A stretch of DNA of 64,000 nt, from positions 18,916,877 through 18,980,876 of the forward strand of contig NC_034409.1 in NCBI RefSeq assembly GCF_002078875.1. The letters are read 5' to 3'. The stretch is from Numida meleagris. Its lineage: Eukaryota > Chordata > Aves > Galliformes > Numididae. A model generated the notes under the pieces. It saw only the letters and a program-made list of their open reading frames with translations, was not told where the DNA came from and searched no databases. The translations under genes and the position numbers were made by a program. Shown one piece after another: positions 24,982 through 36,730 of this stretch (position 1 is its first letter; each line of letters starts with the position of its first letter).

Positions 24982-27425
24982 ACAAAAGGGGCAAGAAGTA
25001 GAATTTTAGGCTGAATTCTGACAAGTTGAAACGAAGAAGTTTTTATGACTGTTTCATCTGACAACTTGGGTGTGATTAAATCCAAGATTTCAAATACTTG
25101 CAATGCAGATCATTCTGTATCTAAACTACACCTCTGACTCCCTTTAAAAACAATAAATCTTGCAGTTCCAGAATCCTATTCAGCTCATTCACAAGTAGAC
25201 ATCTGAACTATGTGTAATTAGTTATGCTGGATAAATGCCAGCTACAGTCCATTTAGTACAAATGTGCTCTAGATCACAAATTTCAGTGTAGATATTAATG
25301 TAGTAAACATCAAAAATTAGGTAAGATGAACCTAATTGCCCTTGACATGTGAATGACCCCAAATGGATCCTATAGATATCAAGAAGATTGCATTTCGAGG
25401 AAATACATTTGAAGAACGTTTATTTATTCCTGTTCTATACATACTCATGAACTTCAAACACAACAATCCAGTGACATGGAAATAATTTAAGAATTGAGAA
25501 TGAATGTTTTCAAGAGCACAATAAATAGAGGAATAAACTTGTAGGGATCTAAAGTAAAATGTCCCTCTGAAGCAGCAACATTTATGAGATAGTGTTTCAC
25601 AGGAGATTAGGGAATCCCAATTCATCCCTGACAAGCCCAGGGAATAAAAATGTTTGTATTTTGTCCATATTTTTTTTTCCAGTTTTATCCATTGCCTTAA
25701 TAGTAGAAGTTGTCTCTTTCCAGGAACTTGGTGCCATCAGAAACACATAGTCAGAGAAAATTATTTCCGGGAAGTGAACATTTCCAGTTTCCAGGAAGCA
25801 GACATTTAGAATGACACACTGGATACACTATCTGACTGAAGCATTTTGCCAACTGTCTGCTGGTGGAAGTGAAACTATGGGGAGAATATGCATGTAGCAT
25901 GATTTGGCTCTAAAATAGCACGAAGAGTCAACAACTTGGCCATGACACAGTCAATGCAACTCTTTCCAACAAGGGCAGTGTGTTAATGGCACATCTTTCA
26001 TGAAGGATTTTCAAAGTGCTTTCTAAAAATTCATTAACTGAGCCACTCACCACTTAGCTTAAATTAGGCTAGACTGGGATCCCTTCTTTAACACCAAAAC
26101 ATAGTTGTTGTCATTGTGATAAAATGGGGAAAATACTTAGGCCTTAATCTTGTTTCAGTTATGACTACGGGAATTTTTGATTGTGTTCTCCTGGAAATGG
26201 CACAGATATAAGGACTGCTCGTAACCTTCCCAAGGGCCCCAGCTATCAGAGTCTGCTCCCAGCTGCAGGCAAAAGGAAAGTCTTACTGAGTTGGCATTTT
26301 TCCAGAAATGAATGTAGTTTTCATTTCTCCTGGAAAATAAAAGATGCCTAGACACTAACTGTAACTGTCACAGCCTCCACTTTATATTCCCTTTGAGAAT
26401 TAGCACTTCTGTGCCTCCTACAAATACAAAGCCTATAAAACTTCTCCTGGAAGCCACTACTAGTAAGTAACTCCTTGGGAAGTACGCGGAAATAATTGAT
26501 CTAATCCAAACCATTTCTGCAAGAACTGATAGGATCAAGACAAAAATTGCCCTAATTGCAAATTCACAAACTTACTACCATAAAGCATTGTTTTTTAAAC
26601 TTCTTTTTCCTGAATGAGAAGAATGAAGACAGATGGCAGAAAATCGGTAGTTTTCTAAAATCCAGGGGAGATTTGTTAAAATCTTTGCTTTTATTGTGGA
26701 ATCTGAGCAACAGCAAAACTCTGGTCAAAATGCCTAATTGCCAGCTCTGATATAGATTCCAAAGGCAAAGAAGGGCTGGATAAAATTTTCCTCCAGGAAC
26801 AGAGTTGTCTCATTTGGTTGATTTCAATTAACAACTTCCTTGAAACATTGTTGACCTTTTTGGTGTAGTACACTTTCAAATGAAATGCAGGATGCCAGTC
26901 TAATCCACTCAGCTCCAGAATAGTTTAACCAATACCCTTAGGGCACACATCCTGTGACTTGATTTAATCTTATGATCAGAGCAGTGTCACTTGATGTGTT
27001 AGGTGCTTGAAGACTTAGGAGGCCCTTGACCTTTTTCACAGCTATAAGACTTCCTTGTCCTCAGAACAAAAAGAGTGATGATGAAAAAGTGATTTTTTGG
27101 CATTTTGTTCATTTTAGGAACAGAATGCAGATGAGAGATAGAAATGACTGCACTCTTAGAAAAGCATTTAAAATTTAAAATTAATTGTAAAATTAAGACT
27201 GTGTTCTCAGAATCGTCTAGAAACCAATAGCTATTTATCACTGCTACATTACTTTCAAGTAACCTCAACTGACTGCACAGTGAGCTAAGCATTTACACTA
27301 CTGCTTTAGAAAATCTTTGCTATTTGTTGCAATTTGTGCTAATCAAATTGGTTAACTGCTTTCCAGGCATAAATTTTTCTCTGATGTTCCTTCAAGTTGT
27401 AATATTTTTAAGGAAATAATAACTG

Positions 27426-27447
27426 TTTTTTTTTTTTTTTTTTTTTT
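27426..27447. repeat. Poly-T run, 22 nt
   Basis: Uninterrupted T run in AT-rich DNA. Confidence 0.95.
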
Positions 27448-29786
27448 AAATTATTTCATCCAGCCAATACAGCTGGTGAATTTCTTGAAATTTCTATTTG
27501 AGGTACATGGTAATGTAAAAATAATGTAAGTTTTGTAGTGATTAAGTAGATGTCTTTCACCATCTGTGTGATTCTGAAGAGCATTATAAAGAACATAAAT
27601 GTGCATATTTCTCTGACAGGTACCTACCTACACATAAGGTAAATGTTTCAGCCATTGTTCTAAAATTGAGCCTAAATCAGTGAACTCACAGCATTGCTGT
27701 GTTCTGTCCACTCAGCACTTACTCTGCCATCTAGAAATTGCAGAATTATTGGGAATAAACAAACAACTAAATAATTAAATAGAAAGATAAATAGATAAAT
27801 TTGAAAACACTTTCTTCTTGTGCGTCATGATTTCAAGTTCAAATTAGATGCCAAAAAAGCACTGGTGGTATGGACCATCAGTGAAGTCAGGAAATACAGA
27901 CCTGCTCCTAGATTTCAGACTGTCCAAGACACAAACACTTCTGCCTTCTGGGTATCAGAAGTAGAGATTAAGATTAATTAGGACTTTTCTCTCCCTCAAA
28001 CTCTCAGGAAAGTATATGTATGCATCCTCAGACTGTTTTAGTCTTAATAGTTGCAGTAAATGGCATATTTTTAGCCTAAGAAATTAAGTTTATGGGATTA
28101 CACAATTAATTAACCTATCAACTACTTTCAACCCATTTCAAGAGTTGGGTCATGTCTGTAAGAACTTAATTACTATTACAAGCTTGAGCAATATATGACC
28201 CACGGCAAAGGCACGGACAGAATAAAGCCAAAGAAATCCATCCAGAAAGGTTGAGTGATTTGATGCACTACTGCAAAGCAAGAAGTAAAATCTAAATTAC
28301 CTTTTACTTTAACATGGAGACTTTTATTCAAAAAGCTTACATTTTCAAATAATATTTTCTAAGTTTTACTTTTTGATAAAATTATTTCAAATACATTTTA
28401 AGGGCTCAGTTTTTTTTTTTTTTTCCTCACATTAATTTATACTGTTTCACTGCTGAAAATTCACACATCAGTCTGAATCTGCTAAATAATCTCAAATATA
28501 AAACTAAATAACTTTGGAAAAAGCTTCCTGTAAAAGACTATTAGGCTGCCTTTTCATTTTCATGGTAATCAGTAACCTAAGAAATCTCAGACTGTTTCCA
28601 GGCTTGGATATAATACTGTGTGCTTGTAATAGATCTTGTAATGATTTACTCATTCATTCATTCACTCATTCATCCTCTGAAGTGGCAGTACTCATGGCTT
28701 GGGCCAGACTTGTTTATCAGCAACATAAAATCCAACTGTTTAATGAAAATTATTCAGGACCTTTGGGGAGGTCTTTCAATTTCTACATTATTTTGAGATC
28801 TGTATCTGTAATCTGAACTGATGTTAGGAGGTGTTCAACATTGAAAACGGTAACCCTATAGATATTGTTTTATTTTATATATTCTTAAAGGGACCAATCC
28901 TGTTTCTCCCAAAGGCCAATTTCATATTTTTGATGGTTTGGCCCAGGAAATAATGTTCTTTTCTGTGTACACGTGGTGCTCTGTGTTCTCATGGTGGAGT
29001 GCCAAGGTATGGCTTTATCCTGCATTGATGTGTTTACCTTTGTCTGCCACAAGTCTCATACTTCAGTTGGAATGCTATTTTTGGCTATGTCTAGATATCC
29101 TTGATCAGTGCTATATAGGAACTTGACACAAGAGTGAATCCCAAAAGAATTACATTGGCATAATTTTACAGCCAGGCCTCAGCACAGCATTTGTGCTGAT
29201 ATGGCTGTGTGTCTTCCAATTTGAGAGCCAGCTTGTATGGCAGTAGCCAGAGTATCTTCTCATGTTCCAGCACAGTGCAAAGTAAATATAACTCCTTCAC
29301 TTCTGATATATCTGTACTTCAGCTCAGCACAAATGAGTTACATAAATGATTGTAAAAATCATAAAAATATTAAAAATGCCCTAAGGAAGTATATATTAAG
29401 AAATAAGCATGTGCCAGAATTAAACTCACTCTTGCAATCTATTGGCAAGTGTGAATAAAGCTCTGTATTTCATTAGGAAATCACAGTTATTTCATAAGAT
29501 CTTTGTCCCACTTGTTGTCTGACAAATAAACATCTGGGGAATTTGAGGGGACAGTGAGTGCTTATTGTAAGCAAAATCTTCACAGAATTCTGCTGTTAGA
29601 TTACAAGTTTCCCCTGAATGCAGATTTTGTAAATATGCAATAATGGTTAGATAGAGGTAGAAGTTTATGAAAACAGGAAGAAATATGATTTAGCAAATAG
29701 TATAATACATTAGTGATCTGCTCCGATGTATAGTCTTTCCATAAAGGGGGTTTAACAGTTTTTGAAGATTGACTATTTTTTTCTGG

Positions 29787-29807
29787 TTTTTTTTTTTTTT
29801 TTTTTTT
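29787..29807. repeat. Poly-T run, 21 nt
   Basis: Uninterrupted T run that follows a TTTTTTTCTGG stretch. Confidence 0.95.
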
Positions 29808-30122
29808 ACCTCTGTTGTTTGCTTCTTTTGAAATAGGTGAACTATGTTACCTGAAGTTAAAAGGTTTGTCTGAGGAGAAAATATTCTCTAGCAATTTAGG
29901 GAAAACTATAAAAAGTAAAAACATGGAAACTTAGACAATAATTTTTTAGATTATCATATTATCTAAAGCACCAATATGATGAAACTGTGGCTGTTTCGTC
30001 ATGTACAGGTAGAATTCATGTTTTCTAAAATAGTTATCACAAGTGACTTAACTATGCCATTAAAAAATCAGGTTGTATGTACAGTTGTGAAGAAATCTTC
30101 CTAGTTTGTTACATTAACTAGT

Positions 30123-30254
30123 ATGTTTAGTGTTGCAGGAACAAGTTGTTATTTTTTAAACAGTAGTTTCTTAGTGTTTTCCTCAAACGTCAAGTACTCA
30201 CTCTTTGGACTCTTCTTAGGGTCTGCTCACTGCTCATGCAGTATTGCAAGAAAA
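30123..30254 (+). other. Weak candidate upstream coding exon
   Basis: An ATG at 30123 opens a frame of 44 codons that ends at a good splice-donor sequence (AAAA then GTGAGT at 30255-30260) in phase 0. The 44 residues are hydrophobic over much of their length, roughly residues 10-36, as in a signal peptide or membrane anchor. The phase agrees with the candidate last exon at 32308. There is no direct evidence that the two are joined. The intron would be 2053 bp and would contain the pyrimidine tract at 30329-30550. Chance is a serious alternative. Confidence 0.12.
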
Positions 30255-30328
30255 GTGAGTTCCAACAACTGGAATTTGACCTTTAACACACAGCTGCCCA
30301 TTTGAATTGAGAGATAAATTTTTTAATG

Positions 30329-30380
30329 TTTTTCCTCCTTCCTTCTTTTTTCTTCCTCCCTTCCTCCCTTCCTCCCTTTC

Positions 30381-30468
<88 letters not shown>

Positions 30469-30550
30469 TCNCTTTCTTTCTTTCTTTCTTTCTTCCTTTC
30501 TTCCTTTCTTTCTCTCTCTCTCTCTCTCTTTCTCTTTCTTTCTCTCTTTC
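30329..30550. repeat. 222-nt all-pyrimidine tract, (TTTC)n with CT-rich flanks
   Basis: From 30329 to 30550 the plus strand has only C and T, except one undetermined base (N) at 30471. The core, about 30382-30492, is a long TTTC array. The left flank is CCTT/CCCTTCCT-rich and the right flank has a CT dinucleotide run followed by CTTT units. Open frames on both strands (Phe/Leu/Ser-rich on plus, Lys/Glu/Arg-rich on minus) come from the repeat and are not genes. The N marks an unresolved base in the assembly. Confidence 0.97.
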
Positions 30551-32307
30551 ATTCATTCGTTTGTTTTGCTGAGGGGAGCAGCTTTTGCTGGGGGTAGCTG
30601 CAGCTGACCTTTAGAGCAGGAGCTGACAAACCTGAGCTGGAATGATTCCAGAGCTCCAGGTCTGGAGTAGAGGGCAGCTGCCAGGCTGCTTGTGGAAAGG
30701 AAGTGACATTATCACTCTACCACCTGTTTCCAAAGAGCTACACTGACTGCAAGCTTGCACTTTGCTGGGTCATCTTGTTGAACTGGGCCAGATCATGCTG
30801 GGTGTTGAGCTGACTTGCTTTTTAGCACTCTGGGTGCCTTAGGTAGAGACTGCCTCCGGACAGCCAAACCATTGACACACTTCCTACACACATGGACTGT
30901 AGGAAGTATGATGCAATCTGTTACAGATAGTAACTTGAAAATGTCAGAAATTCTTTAAAAAAACCCTCTTTTTATATGCAGATATCAGTGATGACAAAGT
31001 GAAAGAGATGGAGACACCAAGGAGGGTGTCAAGTAGTTCTTCTAAACCACAAACCAATTTCAACAGATTGGCTGCAACTTTTGTTCATACAAAACAATTT
31101 TTAATACTGATAGTTACTGCATGAGCTCAGAACAACCCTGTATAATGAGCATGCTGGAATGAAATTCCCAGCACAGGTAATATGCATTTTCTATGCGTGT
31201 TTTGGATGCATCTAATTTGCTGATCAGCAATGCAGTCGGTACATCAGGCTTAATTTGCCAGACCAACAGCATTGCCTATGTGCATCTCACATAAGGCTGG
31301 GAAAAAACTCTGGCTTTTGTGCCCATCTCCTGTGATGATTTTATCATGAAACTAGCTGATGAATAATAAACAGGCTCTGACTGATTGTTTCAAAAGCAAA
31401 ACTGTCCTGTTAACTTGGAGCAGGAAAGAAATTGTCTTTGAGCAAAGAAAGTAAGTTAGTGTTCTGGAGTTACACTTTGTCACAAGTAGATGCACATACT
31501 GCTGCACAGAACTCCAGCATCAAAGGAGGAAAAGACAGGCTCTGCAACGGCTCTCATACTTCATAATTTGGACCTCTCAATGCACTACATGCTTCCAACA
31601 TGGAGAAGTCTGAAAGTCTTGATGGAAATTTGCCTTTGGTCACATCTGCATTGAGAATATGAAGAATTCCCCAAAGTGCTGCATTAACACTGTAGCAGCA
31701 TGCAATGCTAGCAGGATGCAGCTGATGGGACAGAAGATCTGATACTGCTGTGCTAGCTGCACTTTGCACCTTTCCTAACTACAAGAATCTCAGCTACTCA
31801 GATTCCTCTTGCAATGCCAGTAGTGGGTCTTACTTGCAAATATGCAGTTACTACTACATTTGCTACTGCTATTTGACTGGAGTCTGTAGCCCTTCAAAAG
31901 AAGGAACTCCTCAACACTGTCAGAAATAAACCCATTTGGAGGGTTCCCCTCAAGTGAAACTTCTCATGCTAAAGCAGAATGAAATACCATTGCTTGCACA
32001 TTGTTGCCTTCCCCACACATATGCATTCATACACACTTTTTGCCTTGTCAACAGTGCTGAAACAGATCCATTATCTGTGCAGCTCTAGAATTCAGACCCA
32101 CAAAGGATTCAGGGTACATCCATGCGTGCACTGTAGGCAGACACAAGCAACCTCTGTCCACACTCTAAGCTCACAAAAAGCCCATGTGACTACAGTTTAG
32201 TGAGTCACTGAACCTCAGCTAACAAGCTCTGCTGCAACAAGTAAACACCTATTCTAACTGCAGGGCAAAATGTTCAAAAATGTGTTTACTCCTGTCACAT
32301 TTCTTAG
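30551..32307. other. Unassigned DNA upstream of candidate exon
   Basis: A G+C-richer patch with AGCTG-type words lies at about 30570-30700. No gene or repeat family is recognised. A polypyrimidine-like stretch with splice acceptor (CTCCTGTCACATTTCTTAG) closes the region at 32289-32307. Confidence 0.45.
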
Positions 32308-32598
32308 TACCCAAACACGCATTTATCAGAGCCATTTTGTGGGATCATCCAGAAGGCCCTGGCTCCTGCTGTGTTAAGTACCTTGCAAAAGATAGAAGAG
32401 CAACTGGGACAAAGCTACCAGTTGTACTACACCAAGGTCACTCTTGGTTTGAGAAAACTGGCAACCTATCTCGTCAACTTCCTGTATTTTCTTTGGGATG
32501 ATGCAAAAGAAGTCTTGTCCGGGTTTAAAGTCATATGCAAAACACTCATGTGCCTAGGTAAAGCATTAAGGACAACATTTCCTTTTTGGTCTTGGTAA
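32308..32598 (+). CDS. Candidate last coding exon of an unrecognised small protein
   Basis: The exon would start after the acceptor TTTCTTAG (AG at 32306-32307) and read in phase 0 for 96 codons to TAA at 32596-32598. A poly(A) signal AATAAA follows at 32647-32652. In the same frame a stop codon overlaps the acceptor, so the frame is open only from the exon edge. The predicted segment has an N-terminal Gln/Lys/Glu-bearing helix-like part (residues about 15-35) and a Tyr-rich turn. Next comes a hydrophobic segment rich in Leu, Tyr and Phe (residues about 45-62) ending in a Trp-Asp-Asp-Ala-Lys-Glu motif. A second hydrophobic helix with two Cys residues follows, and the end is aromatic (Phe-Pro-Phe-Trp-Ser-Trp). 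This would suit an amphipathic or membrane-associated protein. I do not recognise the family. Upstream exons are not established; the weak exon at 30123 is in a compatible phase. The alternative is a chance open frame. Confidence 0.35.
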   Translation, partial: YPNTHLSEPFCGIIQKALAPAVLSTLQKIEEQLGQSYQLYYTKVTLGLRKLATYLVNFLYFLWDDAKEVLSGFKVICKTLMCLGKALRTTFPFWSW

Positions 32599-32646
32599 TT
32601 AAAATTTATCTATACTTACTTTAATATAGCCGTAGTGGAATTGGCA

Positions 32647-32652
32647 AATAAA
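32647..32652 (+). promoter_or_regulatory. Possible poly(A) signal AATAAA
   Basis: Canonical hexamer 48 nt after the stop codon of the candidate exon. It matters only if that exon is real. The same hexamer is common by chance in AT-rich DNA. Confidence 0.3.
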
Positions 32653-32659
32653 ATTCAAG

Positions 32660-33717
32660 GTGTATGCACACTTACAAAGCAGTAGAGCAGATTGTACAAA
32701 CTGCATCGTCAAAGCTGTTTTGAAGCAGAATTAGACTTTCCCCTTTATGCCATAGTCTGCTGTTACACATATATTATGTTACATATTAACTGGAGTTGTA
32801 GGTGATTACGGAAAGCTGTAATCCTCTGGGTCAAGAGTGGCTGTTTGTGGAAGATGGTACTTGAAGCTACTCACAGAGGGTATTACTGCCCAATTAAAGT
32901 CTTTTTTTTTCTTTTTTTTTTCCCCCCAAAACAACGTGTATTCTTATGTTTACAAGCTAAATTCTTTGTAAATAAAGTGAACATTGTTTTTGGATGCATA
33001 ACTCTCAACAACTACAAGGAGTTAGGTAATTTCAAATGGCCATTGTTCACTACTTTCTTTTAATGGACCAGTCAGTAAGATCCCTGAAAAAACCCAAAAA
33101 ATTAAATCACAAGTTAATTAAAAAAAAATCTTCACCTAACTGAACATGCATTTTATTACATCTTTTAAAATAAAGACAGCAGTAAATGATCATATGCTCC
33201 AAAGCTGCTTGGATATTATGGGGACAACCTCCCACATACTTATCGCCAACACTTTCTTCTCCAGTGCCCTCTAATCCTGAGCAGACATCTGCTTTATTAC
33301 TGTGTTTTAGGGCTCATGGCAGCATGGCACAACTACTCTATTTCCCTTCCAGGCAGCTTGATGCTAGCTGTTTTGAGACATTGTCACTGAGGGAAGCATT
33401 CTTGAGTAATGACTTCAAGATTGAGTCCGAGGCAAATCCTTGCTCGGAAATAAATCTGAGATAGTCTTCAATTCAGCATCCAATTCTGTCTACAAATCTT
33501 GTTATTTATGCCTTGATACCAAGTATTGCTTTTAGCTGCTTTGGGATTAAGCTGTGTAGATTTTCAGGAGTAGGCAACAGAGCTGGTTTGAAAAGATTTT
33601 TTTTTTTTCTGCTTTTTTTTTTTTTGGAGATAGCCAGTGAAGAAGGCTTTTTTTTTCTATTTTTTTTTCTTTTTCATTTTATTTTACTTTTAATTATTCT
33701 GAAATGGAAATTTCACA
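32660..33717. other. Unassigned DNA with T-rich tracts
   Basis: No gene recognised. T-rich tracts lie at about 32900-32922 and 33597-33690. The second directly precedes a CR1 3' end. Confidence 0.5.
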
Positions 33718-33913
33718 GTAAGAGTCATCACGCATGGGAACATGTCATCCAGAAAGGCTGTACAATCTCCATCCTCAGGATTTTTAAAGAAATCCACTGG
33801 ACATAGCTCTGATTAACTTGATAAAGCTTTGAAATTAGTTTTACTTTAAGCAAGGCTGGGACTAGATAACCTCCAGAGGTCTCTTCTAAAAAAGTCTGTT
33901 TTGTGATCCTGTG
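33718..33913 (+). mobile_element. CR1 LINE, 3' end
   Basis: Plus-strand CR1 landmarks occur in order: 'catgggaacatgtcatccagaaaggctg', 'caatctccatcctcaggatttttaaa', 'ccactggacatagctctgattaac', 'gggactagataacctccagaggtct' and a terminal pair of degenerate 8-mers (GTTTTGTG, ATCCTGTG) ending at 33913. The copy is 5'-truncated and moderately diverged. The T-rich tract before it is not part of the CR1 consensus. Confidence 0.85.
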
Positions 33914-36264
33914 CTATTCCCATTTAGCCCACCGACTTTTTGTAAACTTTCAGGTATAATTGCACATTGTTACAGGTATGGAGCATGGTTCTAAAACTAA
34001 AACTCAAGCTGATTTGTGCCAGTAAATCTATATGGCATAGAGCATCACCTCACAGACATACTGGCTCCAGTTCCAAAGCATTAGTGGAACCGCTAATAAT
34101 CCTATCTGCTCACTCAAGTCTCCTTCAGAACCCACTGTGCAGCTGTATTTGAAGCACAATGCTCTAGGACAACTCTAGGCCTCCAAGAACCAAGTGGAGA
34201 AGCTGCTTTAGTAAATATAGTCCAGGTTATCCTTTGTTCTGTATCAAATGCCCAGTGGTGCATTTGCCAGGCTTTTTTGTTCAGTCTTCTCCTGTTCAGG
34301 AAGTCTGCATTGTGAGATTTGACTTCAGCATTACTCATTTGGATCTCAGGGTAAGGAAAATCTCAAGTTTGAAAAATGAACCTCTAAGACTAGCCAAGGC
34401 GCTCAAGGATAGCACTGTAGGAGTAATGTAGGGTGTGATAAAACTACTGGCCAAAATATGATACAGAATTTGGAGATGTAAAAGCTTTGTCTTAGCAGTT
34501 CTCCAAAAAGCAAACATTTTCCCAAAATTTCTAATTAATTCTCATGTAGGTACAGCCTAGGTGAGAAAGCTGGATAGCCTTCCTAAGAGCGGAGCTTGGA
34601 GGACTCCAAGTCCCAGTACCATTCAGAAGTGCTCCAATTTAAACCAACAGGAGCTGAATGTACTTAGCACTTCACTTTTTGATACCTTGTACTATCATGG
34701 CCTATGTTACACTGTGTATTGCATTACACTGCTGTCAGGGAACAATTAAATTCCTGCTGATTTTGAGGAGTATATATTCATAACCAGTAAAAAGAGATAC
34801 ATGACTTGAATAAACTGTTTAATCTTCCCACAACCAAGAAAAGATCTCATAATAAAGATTTGTAAAGAATATATCTTCTCACCAAACATATTTATTATCG
34901 GTATTAAAAGACTATTTTACACATACTATTTACAAAGAGCTTTTTCTTACTGGATTTTTATAGGAAATAAGTAATATCAGCTAGATGACTCTTGTTGGTT
35001 TTAGCAAGGATGATACTAGGTGTGGCTTTAGCCACTGACTACCATGAAACAGAATTAATCTCATTCAATTTTGATCATCCTAAAGGCAGACATCTTGGCT
35101 GTGCTACTCATGAAGACTTCTTGTGTAAAGAAGATCACTGAACCAGATAGGATAAATATTTGTCTGCAAGCATCTGATTCTCTGCACTGACAACAGAGAA
35201 TGAGTTGACTGCCTGAGATCAATATCTGGTGTTTAATTCCCGCTAGTGGAAAAGTATCTAAGTTTTTATATGCATTTCATTACTGTTCTCAGACCAAAGA
35301 ACATACAAAACAAGTTAAAGAAGATTTGGATGTATCTGAATATGTAAATGGATTCATTTTTTAATTTGTTAAAATACTGAACTCTTTATATTAATCTGAG
35401 TCAAATGGCTATACTTTTGTCAATATAGAGTGGAAAATAACACTACAATTTCTAGAGTTATTGTTGTTTTAGAAGACAGAACTGAGTGTCCTCAATAACT
35501 CTCAAGATAAGCCCTTTAAAGCAGTTCTTTAAGACATAAGGTTCAGGAGGTTTCTATGGAGATGGTTCTTTTTCTGTAGGTGTAGTAAAATAAGCATTTG
35601 CAGCAAAGGAGTGTTCTGGAAAATGGCTGTTACAAATTGTGTTTTTCAACCCAAAACTTGTCATATCATATAATATCCCTGATCTAAATATTGAAGCCAC
35701 AAGGAGCAGCAGGATTTCACCACCTATGCAAATGAGATCATGCAGATTAAATCCAATCCTATGAAATCCTGCCTTACAACAGAAATAGCTTCACTATACT
35801 TACATCCCAGACAACAATTCTCAGTGTGCCTGCTGCTGATTCCTTTCTACACTGGTTTGTGTTAGATACTTCCTGAGAGCTTTTTGCAACTTCCCTTAGT
35901 AGGTACTTTTCCTGTACAAATTCCTCCTGGTGTATTTGTAGCAAGATTGACTATCAAACTGGTGGTGCTATGTGCATGGTGGGGTGAAAGTGTGTATATC
36001 CCGCAGTGTTTCAGACCCCTGACATCACATAAACCTCAACTTATGAAACTACAGGGTGGCCTGCTGGAGTCTGGAGGTGTCCTGTCTTGCTCACAAGCTG
36101 TCAGGGAATGGGAACAGCTGGCAAACGGAGCCACCTGGCAGGGGCGAAGTGCCCCGCATGTGTGGCTGCAGCCATAGGCACTCCAGCTCCAGGAATGAGT
36201 GGGGATGGAGCTCTGAAGGACTGCCCCTTCTTCTCTAGCAGTTTGTTTAGATATTTCTCCATAT
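33914..36264. other. Unassigned DNA, no gene recognised
   Basis: AT-rich up to about 35.9 kb, then a moderately G+C-rich patch (35960-36240) just in front of the CR1 pair. Open frames in this patch run into the CR1 copy and match no known protein. Confidence 0.5.
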
Positions 36265-36730
36265 CACAAAACCACGGAATGGCAGAGGTTAGCAGGGACC
36301 TCTGGTTCCATCTGACCCAAACTCTGCTCCAGCAGGGACACCCAGAGCAGGGTGCCCAGGTCCAGGTGGCTTTTGGAGATTTCCAAGAAGGAGCAACCCA
36401 CAGCTTCTCTGGGCAGCCTGTGCCAGTGCTCCTTCATCAACACAGTAAAGAGTTTTCTCATCGTAGAATCGTAGAATCACCAAGGTTGGAAAAGACCTAC
36501 GAGATCATCCAGTCCAACCATCCACCTATCACCAATAGTTCTCACTCCACTCATGAGCCTCATGAGTAACCTACAGCGTTCTCTGCTACAGAACGATGAC
36601 AGTTTCTTAACATGGTTTGCTCACAATGGCTCTTGTCCTTTCACTGGGCACCACTGAAAAAAGCCTGGCTCTGTCCTGCTCGCATGCTCCCATCAGGTAC
36701 TTTTATATGTATAAATCTCTCTCACATCCT
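36265..36730 (-). mobile_element. CR1 LINE interrupted by a second CR1
   Basis: The outer element starts with two degenerate complements of the CR1 terminal 8-mer (CACAAAAC, CACGGAAT). It continues with 'agcagggacctctggttcca', 'cagggtgcccaggtccagg', 'cacagcttctctgggcagcctgtgccagtgctcc' and 'cacagtaaagagttttctcat', which stops at 36461. After the inserted copy (36462-36553) the same element resumes with 'ggctcttgtcctttcactgggcaccactgaaaaaagcctggctctgtcc' at about 36628-36676, which is the next part of the CR1 consensus. It fades near 36730. The two halves are in the right order and the same orientation, so this is one old copy split by a later insertion. No intact frame. Confidence 0.85.
36462..36553 (-). 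mobile_element. Younger CR1 3' end inserted in the older CR1
   Basis: Starts with two exact tandem copies of CGTAGAAT (complement of the CR1 terminal 8-mer). These are followed by 'caccaaggttggaaaagacctacgagatcatccagtccaaccatccacctatcaccaatagttctcact', a 3' end of a CR1 subfamily common in landfowl. Only about 90 bp of the 3' end is present. Its sequence is closer to the familiar consensus than that of the outer element, which agrees with a later insertion. Confidence 0.85.

Larger units (their letters stand above)
21706..30328. other. Unassigned DNA, no gene recognised apart from a weak exon candidate
   Basis: AT-rich with several low-complexity tracts: AAAC/AAAT at 21871-21896, T-rich 23926-23958, poly-T 27426-27447, 28410-28424 and 29787-29807, and CATT units at 28648-28673. 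A perfect hairpin with 8-bp arms (CGTTATCT and AGATAACG) lies at 22612-22629. A weak candidate exon at 30123-30254 is listed separately. No CR1 copy was recognised in these 8.6 kb. Confidence 0.5.

Noticed and set aside
30283..30607. Open frames of 77-96 codons on both strands rich in Phe/Leu/Ser or Lys/Glu/Arg
   Set aside because: They are products of the TTTC/CT array and its complement, contain an undetermined base and have no non-repeat coding sequence.
36087..36569. 160-codon plus-strand frame, the longest in the window
   Set aside because: Most of it runs antisense through the two CR1 copies, and the remainder has no recognised domain. A chance frame over repeat sequence.
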